From NCBI GenBank assembly GCA_902785325.1, contig CACZXZ010000010.1, forward strand, positions 1-55,639: DNA of 55,639 nt. The letters run 5' to 3'. Under the pieces are notes generated by a model, which saw only the letters and a program-made list of their open reading frames with translations, had not been told where the DNA came from and did no database searches. This DNA is from an uncultured Succinivibrio sp. (GTDB lineage Bacteria; Pseudomonadota; Gammaproteobacteria; Enterobacterales; Succinivibrionaceae). A program made the translations under genes and the position numbers. Positions 16,405-24,472 of this stretch are shown piece after piece; the first letter of the stretch is position 1, and each line of letters opens with the position of its first letter.

Positions 16405-17478
16405 ATGACTAATTTCTATAAAAAGCTTGACATCTCAGCCTTTGATGCAATTTCAAAAGCACAAAAAATTGTGAACGGACCAATGCTTTTCCAAGCAACT
16501 TTCAGCTTAATTGAACATGGCGTCTTAAAAGCTCTTGATGAATCCCCAAAAGGTTTAACTTTAGAACAATTAAAACAACAGACAGATTTAAGTGAATATG
16601 CCCTTGGTGTCCTACTAGATATGGGTGCCTCTGGTGAAATTGTCACTGTAAGTGATGAAGGCGTTTATACTTTAAGCAAGATTGGTTTTTTCTTAATCAA
16701 TGATGAAATGACCAAAATCAACATGGATTTTATCAAGTATATTTGCTATGAAGGTGCAGATAAACTTGATGCTTCTCTAGTTCAAAGAAAGCCATGCGGT
16801 TTAGCGGTATTTAATAAAGATTGGCAAACCATTTATCCTTATCTTGACAAATTACCAGGTAAAGCAAAAGAAGCTTGGTTTAATTGGGATCACTTGTATT
16901 CTCAAACAGCTTTTAAAGATGCTATTACCAAGCTAAACGAATTATACAAGCCTAAAACAATTTATGATGTAGGTGGTAATACAGGTAAATTTGCGATTGC
17001 CTGTTGTAATCAAATTGATGATGTTAAGGTTACAATCCTAGATTTACCATCACAAATTAAGATGGCAAAAGAGAATATTCATGCTCACAACCTTGATAAT
17101 CAAATTGATTTTCAAGCAGTAGATATCTTAAATCAAGATCCTAACCTACCACATGACGCTGACATTTGGTGGATGAGCCAATTTTTAGACTGCTTTGCTC
17201 CAGAGCATGTATTACATATCTTAAGCAATATCTCAAAAGCTATGAAAGATGATGCTAAAGTATGTATTTTAGAGCCTATTGCTGATAGACAGAAATTTGA
17301 AGCTTCAGCTTACTCTATCAATGCAGGATCTTTATACTTTACTTGTATGGCTAACGGTTACTCTCGTTTCTTTAGCACCAAGATGTTAACTGAACTTGTA
17401 ACTAAAGCAGGCTTTAAAGTTGAAAATATTATTGATGGTCTTGGTATTTCAAATTCCTTATTTATTCTAAGTAAGTAA
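16405..17478 (+). CDS. APE cluster O-methyltransferase-fold SAM methyltransferase
   Basis: The 357-residue protein has an N-terminal winged-helix dimerisation domain (about 20-90) and a class I SAM-binding domain with IYDVGGNTGKFAIACC, the layout of the PF00891 methyltransferases. It is the first gene of the APE operon. Some APEs carry a methylated 4-hydroxyphenyl head group, so methylation of the aromatic end is the likely role. No ribosome site is evident before the ATG. The family is confident; its exact acceptor is inferred. Confidence 0.85.
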   Translation: MTNFYKKLDISAFDAISKAQKIVNGPMLFQATFSLIEHGVLKALDESPKGLTLEQLKQQTDLSEYALGVLLDMGASGEIVTVSDEGVYTLSKIGFFLINDEMTKINMDFIKYICYEGADKLDASLVQRKPCGLAVFNKDWQTIYPYLDKLPGKAKEAWFNWDHLYSQTAFKDAITKLNELYKPKTIYDVGGNTGKFAIACCNQIDDVKVTILDLPSQIKMAKENIHAHNLDNQIDFQAVDILNQDPNLPHDADIWWMSQFLDCFAPEHVLHILSNISKAMKDDAKVCILEPIADRQKFEASAYSINAGSLYFTCMANGYSRFFSTKMLTELVTKAGFKVENIIDGLGISNSLFILSK

Positions 17479-17479
17479 A

Positions 17480-18205
17480 ATGAAAATTAGCTTTAAGATT
17501 GAAGATGTAGCAGCAAGAGCTTTTGGGTTAACTACCATTGAAGAGTTTACTGCGCTTGCAAATGGTAGTCTTACTGTTGATACTAAGGCTCCTAATCCAA
17601 AACCAAAACTTATCCCAATGATGACCGCAAGACGTCTGTCTGACGGTTGTCGCTTAGCTGTGGATGCAGGGCTTGAGCTTAGTTCAAGAAATAAGCTTAC
17701 AGGAGTTATCTACTCTTCCTTATCAGGAGAAATCCAGCACAACTATAAAGTGTTAACAGCTTGTGCAAAAGATATTCCTTGTTCACCTACAGATTTTTCA
17801 ATGTCTGTACACAATGCAGCTGTAGGTAACTTTACTATTTTGTCAAAGGCTGATATTCCATCAAGCTCAGTAAGCGCAAGTGAAGATTCATTTATGCAAG
17901 CACTAGTGGATGCTTATATTAGACTTGATAATGATGAGGATAGAATTTTAGTTGTTGACTACAACGTCTCAATTCCTGAGTTCTTTATTTGCTATAGCGA
18001 TAGTGATCTTTTAGCTTACCCAATTGCCGTAGGTTTTGTATTAGCTAAAGGTAATGAAGTAACTATTAACGCTCAAGCAAAAGAAGCTGTAACTTACGAC
18101 AATCATCAAGCTCTTACTTTTTTATTAAATTACCTAAAAAAAGCTCAACAATGTACGATTAAAAGCTCAAATCAAGAGTATCAGGTAAATTTCTCATGCA
18201 GGTAA
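17480..18205 (+). CDS. apeC: APE ketosynthase-like chain-length factor
   Basis: This 241-residue protein belongs to the short beta-ketoacyl-synthase-like group of APE clusters. It has ketosynthase features (SSLSGEIQHNYKVLTACA, FSMSVHNAAVGNF) but no active-site Cys, as expected for a chain-length factor that pairs with a catalytic ketosynthase (the ApeO-ApeC heterodimer in studied systems). It starts one base after the methyltransferase stop and its end overlaps the next gene by 10 bases, indicating one transcript and likely translational coupling. Confidence 0.82.
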   Translation: MKISFKIEDVAARAFGLTTIEEFTALANGSLTVDTKAPNPKPKLIPMMTARRLSDGCRLAVDAGLELSSRNKLTGVIYSSLSGEIQHNYKVLTACAKDIPCSPTDFSMSVHNAAVGNFTILSKADIPSSSVSASEDSFMQALVDAYIRLDNDEDRILVVDYNVSIPEFFICYSDSDLLAYPIAVGFVLAKGNEVTINAQAKEAVTYDNHQALTFLLNYLKKAQQCTIKSSNQEYQVNFSCR

Positions 18206-18969
18206 TTCTAGGAATTTATAGAGTTATTGTCGCAACCATTTATCTTGCGGTATTTGGTTTAGGAGCTTTATTTATTTCAGTGATATTCTTTAACCTGTTA
18301 TCCCTAGTGATAAGGGATAAGCAGAAAAAAGTTAGAATATCTAGAACCTTTACAAGTGCTTCTTTTAGAATGTACTTAAAATCCGGTGAGCTTATAGGCA
18401 TTTTTAAATTTAATTTTCATCATCTTGATAAATTAAAAAATGATCAAAAAGTAATTTATATTGCCAATCACCCAAGTTTACTAGACTTTGTGATCTTAAC
18501 TGCCATAGGCAAAAACACAAGTTGTGTAGTAAAAAGTAGTCTTAAGAAAAATCCTTTTTTCTCAGGGGTGATCTCTTGTAATCAGTATATTGGCAATCAC
18601 GGAAGTAGTGAGCAAATTGTACAAAGATGCAAAGATGAGTTAGAAAAAGGTAGTTGTCTCATGATTTTTCCTGAGGGTACTAGAACTAGAAATCAAAGTA
18701 ACCTCAAATTTACGCATGGTTTTTCTAGCATTGCGCTGACAAATAACTATAATATCAGACCATTCGTAATAAATTTTAAAGGTAGAGCTTTAAGAAAAGG
18801 TGCGCCTTGGTATTTAACTTATTACTCAAGGTTATATTATGATATTGAGGTTTTAGACTTATTTGATACAAAAGCATTTGTGCAACAACATCAAGATAAA
18901 GAAATTAGCGCACAATCAAGAATACTTGCAAAGCAATTACAGAATATTATTCAATCAAAAGTAGCTTAG
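18196..18969 (+). CDS. apeD: APE lysophospholipid acyltransferase (PlsC-like)
   Basis: A 257-residue membrane-bound acyltransferase with an N-terminal membrane segment, NHPSLLD (the NHx4D catalytic motif, about 92-98) and FPEGTRTR (about 156-163). PlsC-family proteins move acyl groups from ACP or CoA to glycerol phosphate acceptors. In APE clusters it is thought to help attach the polyene to its lipid anchor. Overlaps apeC by 10 bases. Confidence 0.87.
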   Translation: MQVILGIYRVIVATIYLAVFGLGALFISVIFFNLLSLVIRDKQKKVRISRTFTSASFRMYLKSGELIGIFKFNFHHLDKLKNDQKVIYIANHPSLLDFVILTAIGKNTSCVVKSSLKKNPFFSGVISCNQYIGNHGSSEQIVQRCKDELEKGSCLMIFPEGTRTRNQSNLKFTHGFSSIALTNNYNIRPFVINFKGRALRKGAPWYLTYYSRLYYDIEVLDLFDTKAFVQQHQDKEISAQSRILAKQLQNIIQSKVA

Positions 18970-18977
18970 GAACACAC

Positions 18978-19235
18978 ATGGAAACTTTATATCAGGAAAT
19001 TAAACAACTTATTATCGACTCACTTAATCTTGAAGATCTAAGTGTTGACGATATTGAGACTGAAGCTCCTCTTTTTGTAGATGGCTTAGGTTTAGATTCT
19101 ATTGATGCTTTAGAGCTTGGTATGGCTATTAAGCAAAAATACGGCATCACTCTTTCTTCAAATAATGAAGAAATGAAAAAATGTTTTTACTCCGTAAAGA
19201 CTCTTGCAGATTACATTTCAACCCATAAGAGCTAA
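18978..19235 (+). CDS. apeE: APE acyl carrier protein 1
   Basis: An 85-residue acyl carrier protein. Ser41 in GLGLDSIDALEL is the predicted phosphopantetheine site. With the second ACP downstream it should carry the starter and growing polyene chain. Eight bases after the acyltransferase and two before the next ACP gene. Confidence 0.92.
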   Translation: METLYQEIKQLIIDSLNLEDLSVDDIETEAPLFVDGLGLDSIDALELGMAIKQKYGITLSSNNEEMKKCFYSVKTLADYISTHKS

Positions 19236-19237
19236 TT

Positions 19238-19483
19238 ATGACTAAAGAAGAAATTTTTGAGCAAATCAGACTAATGCTATCTCAGCTATTTGAGATTGAT
19301 AAAGAAGAAATCACTTTAGAGAGCAAACTTTTTGAAGAGCTTGAGTTAGACAGTATTGATGCTGTGGATTTAGTAGTTAAGCTACAAAAGACCATCGGCA
19401 AAAAGATCATGCCTGAGGAATTCAAGCAAGTTCGCACTGTTAAAGATGTAGTTGATGTAGTTTATAAAATTACTCACGAATAA
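19238..19483 (+). CDS. apeF: APE acyl carrier protein 2
   Basis: An 81-residue acyl carrier protein with Ser39 in LELDSIDAVDL as phosphopantetheine attachment site. Two adjacent ACPs with little identity outside the DSID motif are typical of APE clusters, where they probably serve different steps. Confidence 0.92.
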   Translation: MTKEEIFEQIRLMLSQLFEIDKEEITLESKLFEELELDSIDAVDLVVKLQKTIGKKIMPEEFKQVRTVKDVVDVVYKITHE

Positions 19484-19487
19484 GTAA

Positions 19488-20066
19488 ATGTTAAAAAAGC
19501 TGATAGTTTTTTTCTCGGTTGCAATTACCCTCGTGGTACCTTTTGCAATTTATTTTGGAATAAAATATCAGCTTTTAACTTATGTATTAGCTCTGCTAAT
19601 TGTGGTGAATTTACTTAGACTTACCACCTTTAACTTTAAAAACTCAAAAGTTAAGGTATTGTCTAAAGTAAGTTTTTTTACCGTTATTATTCTGATAGTT
19701 TTAGCCATAACCCAGCTAGTACTTAAAGATTTAAAGCTTATTTACTATTACCCTGTTGCAGTAAATTTTGTGTTTTTATCAGCTTTTTTGATAAGTCTCT
19801 TTTCAAAAGAAGCTATCATCACTAAATTTGCAAAACTAATTCATCCAAATCTTGAGCAATTTGAAATTGACTACACTAGAAATGTAACCAAAGCTTGGTG
19901 CTTATTTTTTGTAGTCAATGGACTTATAGCCCTTTATACCGTACTAAGTCATTCAATTGAGCTTTGGACTCTTTATAACGGGCTTATCTCCTATCTTGCT
20001 ATAGGAGTGTTTGCTTTAATAGAGCTTTTGATTAGAAAAATTGTAAAAGCAAAACATGGAAAATAA
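19488..20066 (+). CDS. apeG: APE membrane protein (COG4648 type)
   Basis: A 192-residue integral membrane protein with about six hydrophobic segments (near 5-22, 28-46, 58-78, 85-105, 133-155 and 160-185) and a basic C terminus. Proteins of this kind occur at this position, between the ACPs and the AMP ligase, in APE clusters; their role is unknown, perhaps in membrane assembly of the synthase. Overlaps the following gene by 11 bases. Confidence 0.78.
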   Translation: MLKKLIVFFSVAITLVVPFAIYFGIKYQLLTYVLALLIVVNLLRLTTFNFKNSKVKVLSKVSFFTVIILIVLAITQLVLKDLKLIYYYPVAVNFVFLSAFLISLFSKEAIITKFAKLIHPNLEQFEIDYTRNVTKAWCLFFVVNGLIALYTVLSHSIELWTLYNGLISYLAIGVFALIELLIRKIVKAKHGK

Positions 20067-21456
20067 TACTCAAATAGCGCTATCAAGTTTTATTAGAGAA
20101 AACGATAACGATAATCAAAACTTATGGTGTACAGATAGAATTTTTAATAAAAGCTACACTTACTTAGATTTTAAGTACTTACTCTTAGCTGTAAGTTCAC
20201 TACTTTCAAAAACAGAACTTAAAAAAATTGCTATTTGTACCGAGAACAGCGCATTTTTCTCTGTGTTTTTCTTCTCCTGCTTACTATCAAATAAACCCCC
20301 TGTGTTATTAGGTAACTTTACTAAGCTTTCTTTAGTAGAAGATGTAGATAAGTATGATTTAGTTGTAACAGATGAAAATATCAAAGACTTACCTATAAAA
20401 ACATTTTTTATAGATTATCTTGCTTTTGACGGGTTACTTAAAAACGCTAAAGACACCTTTTCAACAGCTGATTTAAACAATATTAAGTTTAATAGTGAAG
20501 ATAACATTGTGCTTTACACCTCTGGCAGTACAGGTAAATCAAAAGCAGTAATAAAAACTTTTAAGCAGATGTTTGATGAAGCGGTAACTGTAGCTTCTAT
20601 TACCGAAAATTTAGCAGGTACACCTAACTTAAAGGCTATTGCAACTGTACCTCCATATCACATGTATGGACTTACTTTTAGGATCTTTCAATGTCTATAT
20701 CAAAAAATCACCATTGAAGTACCTATCTGTCATTACACAGAGGAATTACAAAGCTTTAAAGAACCTTTAGTGCTTATCTCCTCCCCTGCTTTTTTAAAGC
20801 ATATTGATTACTCAAAGGAAAGTCCAAATATCGTGTTTGCCATAAGTGCTGGCTCAGCCCTTCCAAAAGATATAGCAGCAAAGTTTTATCAATGGACAGG
20901 AACTCCCATTACAGAGATCTATGGCAGCACAGAAACTAATGTGATGGCTTATCGTTTTAATCGTGGACTTGATGAGCTATTCACACCTTTTGATGGTATA
21001 TCGTTCTTTGAAAATAAGGATAGCTTTTATCTAAAGTCTCCTTTTGTGTTAGGGGATTTCAAACTTGATGATAAATTGTGCTTTGAAAATGAGCACAAAT
21101 TTAAAATCATGGGTCGTACCGACAAAATTGCTAAAATTGCAGAAAAAAGAATTAGCTTAAGCTTAATTGAAAAACTTTTAAAACAAGATCCTAAAGTTTT
21201 AGATGTTGTAGCTTTACCTTTAGAAAAGCATCAAAGAAACTTTATTGCTCTTGTGGTGAAAGTATCACATGCAGATCACGAGTTTTTTCTAATAAAAGCT
21301 AATAAAATACAATTTGTGAAAACTTTAAAAGAAAAACTTAAAGATCATATTCCACAGATTGCTATGCCAAGATTTGTAAGAATAGTAACGGATATTCCTC
21401 AAAATAGTATGGGCAAGAATATCGTATTACAGCTAAAGGAATTATTTAATGATTAA
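20056..21456 (+). CDS. apeH: APE AMP-dependent ligase activating the aryl starter
   Basis: A 466-residue member of the adenylate-forming family: phosphate loop LYTSGSTGKSKAVIKT (about 154-169), YGSTE (about 290-294) and a C-terminal catalytic Lys in SMGKNIVLQ. In characterised APE systems this enzyme activates 4-hydroxybenzoate and loads it onto an ACP. The gene overlaps both neighbours, so it is co-translated with them. Confidence 0.87.
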   Translation: MENNTQIALSSFIRENDNDNQNLWCTDRIFNKSYTYLDFKYLLLAVSSLLSKTELKKIAICTENSAFFSVFFFSCLLSNKPPVLLGNFTKLSLVEDVDKYDLVVTDENIKDLPIKTFFIDYLAFDGLLKNAKDTFSTADLNNIKFNSEDNIVLYTSGSTGKSKAVIKTFKQMFDEAVTVASITENLAGTPNLKAIATVPPYHMYGLTFRIFQCLYQKITIEVPICHYTEELQSFKEPLVLISSPAFLKHIDYSKESPNIVFAISAGSALPKDIAAKFYQWTGTPITEIYGSTETNVMAYRFNRGLDELFTPFDGISFFENKDSFYLKSPFVLGDFKLDDKLCFENEHKFKIMGRTDKIAKIAEKRISLSLIEKLLKQDPKVLDVVALPLEKHQRNFIALVVKVSHADHEFFLIKANKIQFVKTLKEKLKDHIPQIAMPRFVRIVTDIPQNSMGKNIVLQLKELFND

Positions 21457-21811
21457 ACCTAAAGCTTATAAAACAGAAATTATTGATAAAAACACTGCAA
21501 AGGTAAGTTTCAAATTAGACGCTGACTTGTTTTACCTAAAAGGACATTTTGAGGTTCAAGCGTTATTGCCTGGTGTAGTACAAGTAGGTTATGTAGTAGA
21601 GTTTGCCAAAGAGTTGCTTAATTTAGATGTAATTACCAATTTTCAGGTGATTAAATTTCTAAATCCTATTATTCCAGAAGATACAGTTGAACTAACCCTT
21701 AAATATAACGAAACAAAGCAAGCTCTTGATTTTGAATATTACCTAAAAAATCAAGAAAAGGTAGCAAGTAAAGGCAAAGCAAAAGTATCATGCAACAGCA
21801 ATTTGGCATAA
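21449..21811 (+). CDS. apeI: APE hot-dog dehydratase
   Basis: A 120-residue FabA/FabZ-like hot-dog protein with catalytic His in KGHFEVQALLPGVVQVG. It should dehydrate 3-hydroxyacyl-ACP intermediates and in studied systems works as a heterodimer with ApeP. Overlaps its neighbours by 8 and 22 bases. Confidence 0.87.
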   Translation: MIKPKAYKTEIIDKNTAKVSFKLDADLFYLKGHFEVQALLPGVVQVGYVVEFAKELLNLDVITNFQVIKFLNPIIPEDTVELTLKYNETKQALDFEYYLKNQEKVASKGKAKVSCNSNLA

Positions 21812-22521
21812 TTATTCCATGCTATAAGCATGCTCACACCCTAAAACAGGTGTTAACAAATTTAGCGCCATTAAATTATTTAATGGTGGTGGTTGACGAT
21901 GGCAATGATCTAGAGCAAAAAGCTATCATTAAAAGCACCGTTAAAGAATTTGAAAATGCAGTCTTACTTTTGCATGCTACAAATTTAGGTAAAGGAGCTG
22001 CCATAGCTGATGGTATTGCTTATTTAAAAGAGCATCACTATTCTCATGCCATTCAAATTGATGCTGACATGCAACACAATTTAAACGATCTTAATAAATT
22101 TATAAGTTTGTCAGAGCAATATCCAAAGGACATCATAAGTGGAGCTCCACTCTATGATGATAAAGCCCCTAAAGGTAGAGTGATAGGTCGTAAAATCACT
22201 AACTTTTTTGTAGCCTTAGAGTGTTGCACTCTTTCAATTAAAGATGCCATGATTGGTTTTAGAGTTTACCCTGTAGAGCCTATTTTTAAGATCTTAAATA
22301 AGCACCATATTGCAATGAGAATGGGGTTTGACATTGAAATTCTAGTTTGGGCCTATTGGAGTGGTTGTAAAACAAGATTTATTGAAACTAAAGTTAACTA
22401 CCCAGAAGGTGGTATTTCAAACTTTAAAGCTAAAGATAATCTTAAGATCTCACTTATGCACACCAAGCTTTGTACGATTGCTCTATTAAAGCCAATATTA
22501 AAGGTGTTTAATTATGTCTGA
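21790..22521 (+). CDS. APE family 2 glycosyltransferase
   Basis: A 243-residue GT-A fold protein: IIPCYKHAHTLKQVL at the N terminus, VVDDGND, and the metal-binding IDADMQH (about 87-93). In several gammaproteobacterial APE clusters this domain is fused with an acyltransferase in one protein (ApeJ type); here the two are separate genes overlapping by 8 bases. It probably decorates the lipid anchor of the polyene; the sugar is unknown. Confidence 0.85.
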   Translation: MQQQFGIIIPCYKHAHTLKQVLTNLAPLNYLMVVVDDGNDLEQKAIIKSTVKEFENAVLLLHATNLGKGAAIADGIAYLKEHHYSHAIQIDADMQHNLNDLNKFISLSEQYPKDIISGAPLYDDKAPKGRVIGRKITNFFVALECCTLSIKDAMIGFRVYPVEPIFKILNKHHIAMRMGFDIEILVWAYWSGCKTRFIETKVNYPEGGISNFKAKDNLKISLMHTKLCTIALLKPILKVFNYV

Positions 22522-23473
22522 GCAGGATCTAACTAAACACTGGGCAAATCAAAAAGAGAAAGCAGGTGGTGTTTTAGGCGTAAAAATCTTACTTACCATT
22601 TACAGAATTGGTGGTAGAGCTTTGTTTTTACCAATTCTCTACCCTGTTATTTTTTGCTATTACCTAGCATCAAAAAAGCAAAGACAATACTCTAAAGAGT
22701 TTTTTCAAAACGTCAATTGTAAGCTTCAAAAGCTAGGACAACCTTGTCAAAAGTTTTCATCATTTAGACATTTCTTATCCTTTGCTGACATGGTGCTAGA
22801 CAAGTTTAATGCTTGGATGGGTAAGGTAGTAATTGGCAAAAATGCTTTTTATACTGAAAACTCAGAATCTACTATCTTTAACTTTGAAGGTGGTGGCAAA
22901 GTATTTTTATGCTCTCATTTAGGTAATGTAGATGCGCTAAGGGCTATTGAATTTAAGCAAAAAACCGCGGTTGTCAATGCTGTGTTTTTTACTCAAAACG
23001 CAAAACAAGTTAATAGCACTCTAAAAAAACTAGCCCCACAGGCAAATTTTAATGTAATTGCTACTGATACTATTGGACCTGATACAGCCATTTTACTAAA
23101 AGAGAAAATTGATAAAGGTGAAATTGTAGCTATTGTAGGTGACAGAGTTCCTGTGGTTAAAAAAGGTGTCAACAAACATCGAGTGGTGAAAGCTAACTTT
23201 TTAGATATGCCTTGTAACTTTGCCCAAGGACCTTTTATCTTATGCAGTTTGCTAAAATGCAAAGTGCAATTGCTCTTTGGACTTAAAAATCCAGAATCTA
23301 AAGTTATTGATATTGTTTGTGAGGATTTTGCAAATCCTATTACGCTATCAAGAACTAATCGTGAGGAGGATTTACAAAAGTATATTCAACAATATGCTAA
23401 TAGACTTGAATATTACACTTTAAAATATCCTTATCAATGGTTTAACTTTTTTGACTTTTTCCATCAAGATTAA
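22514..23473 (+). CDS. APE LpxL-type acyltransferase
   Basis: The 319-residue protein has one N-terminal membrane helix, the acyltransferase motif CSHLGNVDALR (about 137-147), VGDRVPV and a C-terminal YPYQWFNFFDFF, all typical of the lipid A late acyltransferase (LpxL/M) fold. In APE systems it is expected to transfer an acyl chain, possibly the polyene itself, onto a lipid acceptor at the inner membrane. It is the split partner of the preceding glycosyltransferase. Confidence 0.85.
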   Translation: MSEQDLTKHWANQKEKAGGVLGVKILLTIYRIGGRALFLPILYPVIFCYYLASKKQRQYSKEFFQNVNCKLQKLGQPCQKFSSFRHFLSFADMVLDKFNAWMGKVVIGKNAFYTENSESTIFNFEGGGKVFLCSHLGNVDALRAIEFKQKTAVVNAVFFTQNAKQVNSTLKKLAPQANFNVIATDTIGPDTAILLKEKIDKGEIVAIVGDRVPVVKKGVNKHRVVKANFLDMPCNFAQGPFILCSLLKCKVQLLFGLKNPESKVIDIVCEDFANPITLSRTNREEDLQKYIQQYANRLEYYTLKYPYQWFNFFDFFHQD

Positions 23474-23475
23474 CA

Positions 23476-23922
23476 ATGTATAAAAGACCTAAATTTATAG
23501 CCAAAAAGGAATGTGTTTTTCCTATTTCTTTTCATGATACTGATGCTATGCAAGTAGTATGGCATGGTAACTATATTAAGTTTTTTGAACTAGCAAGAGA
23601 AGCTATGTTTGAGGAGTTTGGCTACACCTACGAACAAATGCAAAAAGATAAGCTTATATTCCCAATCACTGAGGTTAGTTGCAAATATCGCAGATCCTTG
23701 ACTATCAATGATAAAGCCTTAAAAGTCATCGCCATGCTTACAGACTTTGAAGGAAAGCTTATTGTTTGCTATGAAGTATACAAAGTTGGTGACGATAAGC
23801 ATTTATGCGCATATGGTAAGACAGAGCAGGTGGCAATGACCACTGATACTTTAGAACTACAATTTCAAACTCCAAAAGCATTACTTGAGGCGATAGATAG
23901 ACATGCTAAGGCAAATAGTTAA
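23476..23922 (+). CDS. apeK: APE 4HBT-family thioesterase
   Basis: A 148-residue hot-dog thioesterase with FHDTDAMQVVWHGNYIKFFE, carrying the conserved Asp and the downstream Glu of the 4-hydroxybenzoyl-CoA thioesterase family. It may proofread or release ACP-bound intermediates. Two bases after the acyltransferase; overlaps the next gene by 20 bases. Confidence 0.87.
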   Translation: MYKRPKFIAKKECVFPISFHDTDAMQVVWHGNYIKFFELAREAMFEEFGYTYEQMQKDKLIFPITEVSCKYRRSLTINDKALKVIAMLTDFEGKLIVCYEVYKVGDDKHLCAYGKTEQVAMTTDTLELQFQTPKALLEAIDRHAKANS

Positions 23923-24469
23923 GGGCATAAAAGTTTTATTACTCTGTGCTTGTTTATCAGTTTCTGTTACACAAGCGCTTGAGCTTCAAGAATTAACAGC
24001 ACTTCTTGAGAGTAAAAAGAATATTACTTGTGATTATAAGCAAGTAAAAACTTTTCAAGGACAAGAGCTTAACAGTACTGGTAGCTTTTACTTAATTGAT
24101 AAAGCCACCATAAAATTCTCACAACAGGATCCATTTGCCATGGATACTGTGCTAAATAGTGAGAAACTTGTGCAAATCATCGATGGCAATGAAACTGCTA
24201 TTACCAAGGAGAATAATCCACAAGTTTTTGAGGTAATCAATCTTGTTATGCAAGTTTTTTCCTTACAGCAAGATCTTGAAAATCACTTTGCTGTAAAACT
24301 TACAGGCACTCTTGATAACTGGACTTTATTTTTAGAGCCTAAAGATGCAGTTCTTAAAAAGGTATTTAAAAGTATTCTTTTAAAAGGCTCAGATAACATT
24401 CAATCCATTACAATAACCGACAACAATCAAGATCTTACATGCCTTGAATTTTCAAACTTTAAGCAATAA
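23903..24469 (+). CDS. apeL: APE LolA-like outer-membrane lipid carrier
   Basis: A 188-residue protein with a cleavable signal peptide (about residues 1-25, ending near TQA) and a LolA/LolB-like beta fold. LolA ferries lipoproteins through the periplasm; the APE homologue probably shields and carries the polyene lipid. It lies directly before the MMPL exporter gene, fitting an export route from inner to outer membrane. Confidence 0.8.
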   Translation: MLRQIVKGIKVLLLCACLSVSVTQALELQELTALLESKKNITCDYKQVKTFQGQELNSTGSFYLIDKATIKFSQQDPFAMDTVLNSEKLVQIIDGNETAITKENNPQVFEVINLVMQVFSLQQDLENHFAVKLTGTLDNWTLFLEPKDAVLKKVFKSILLKGSDNIQSITITDNNQDLTCLEFSNFKQ

Positions 24470-24472
24470 GTT

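Noticed and set aside
17480-18205. Missing catalytic Cys in the ketosynthase-like protein as another dead enzyme
   Set aside because: A Cys-less partner is normal for a chain-length factor in APE and type II polyketide systems, so it is not counted among the unusual pseudoenzymes.
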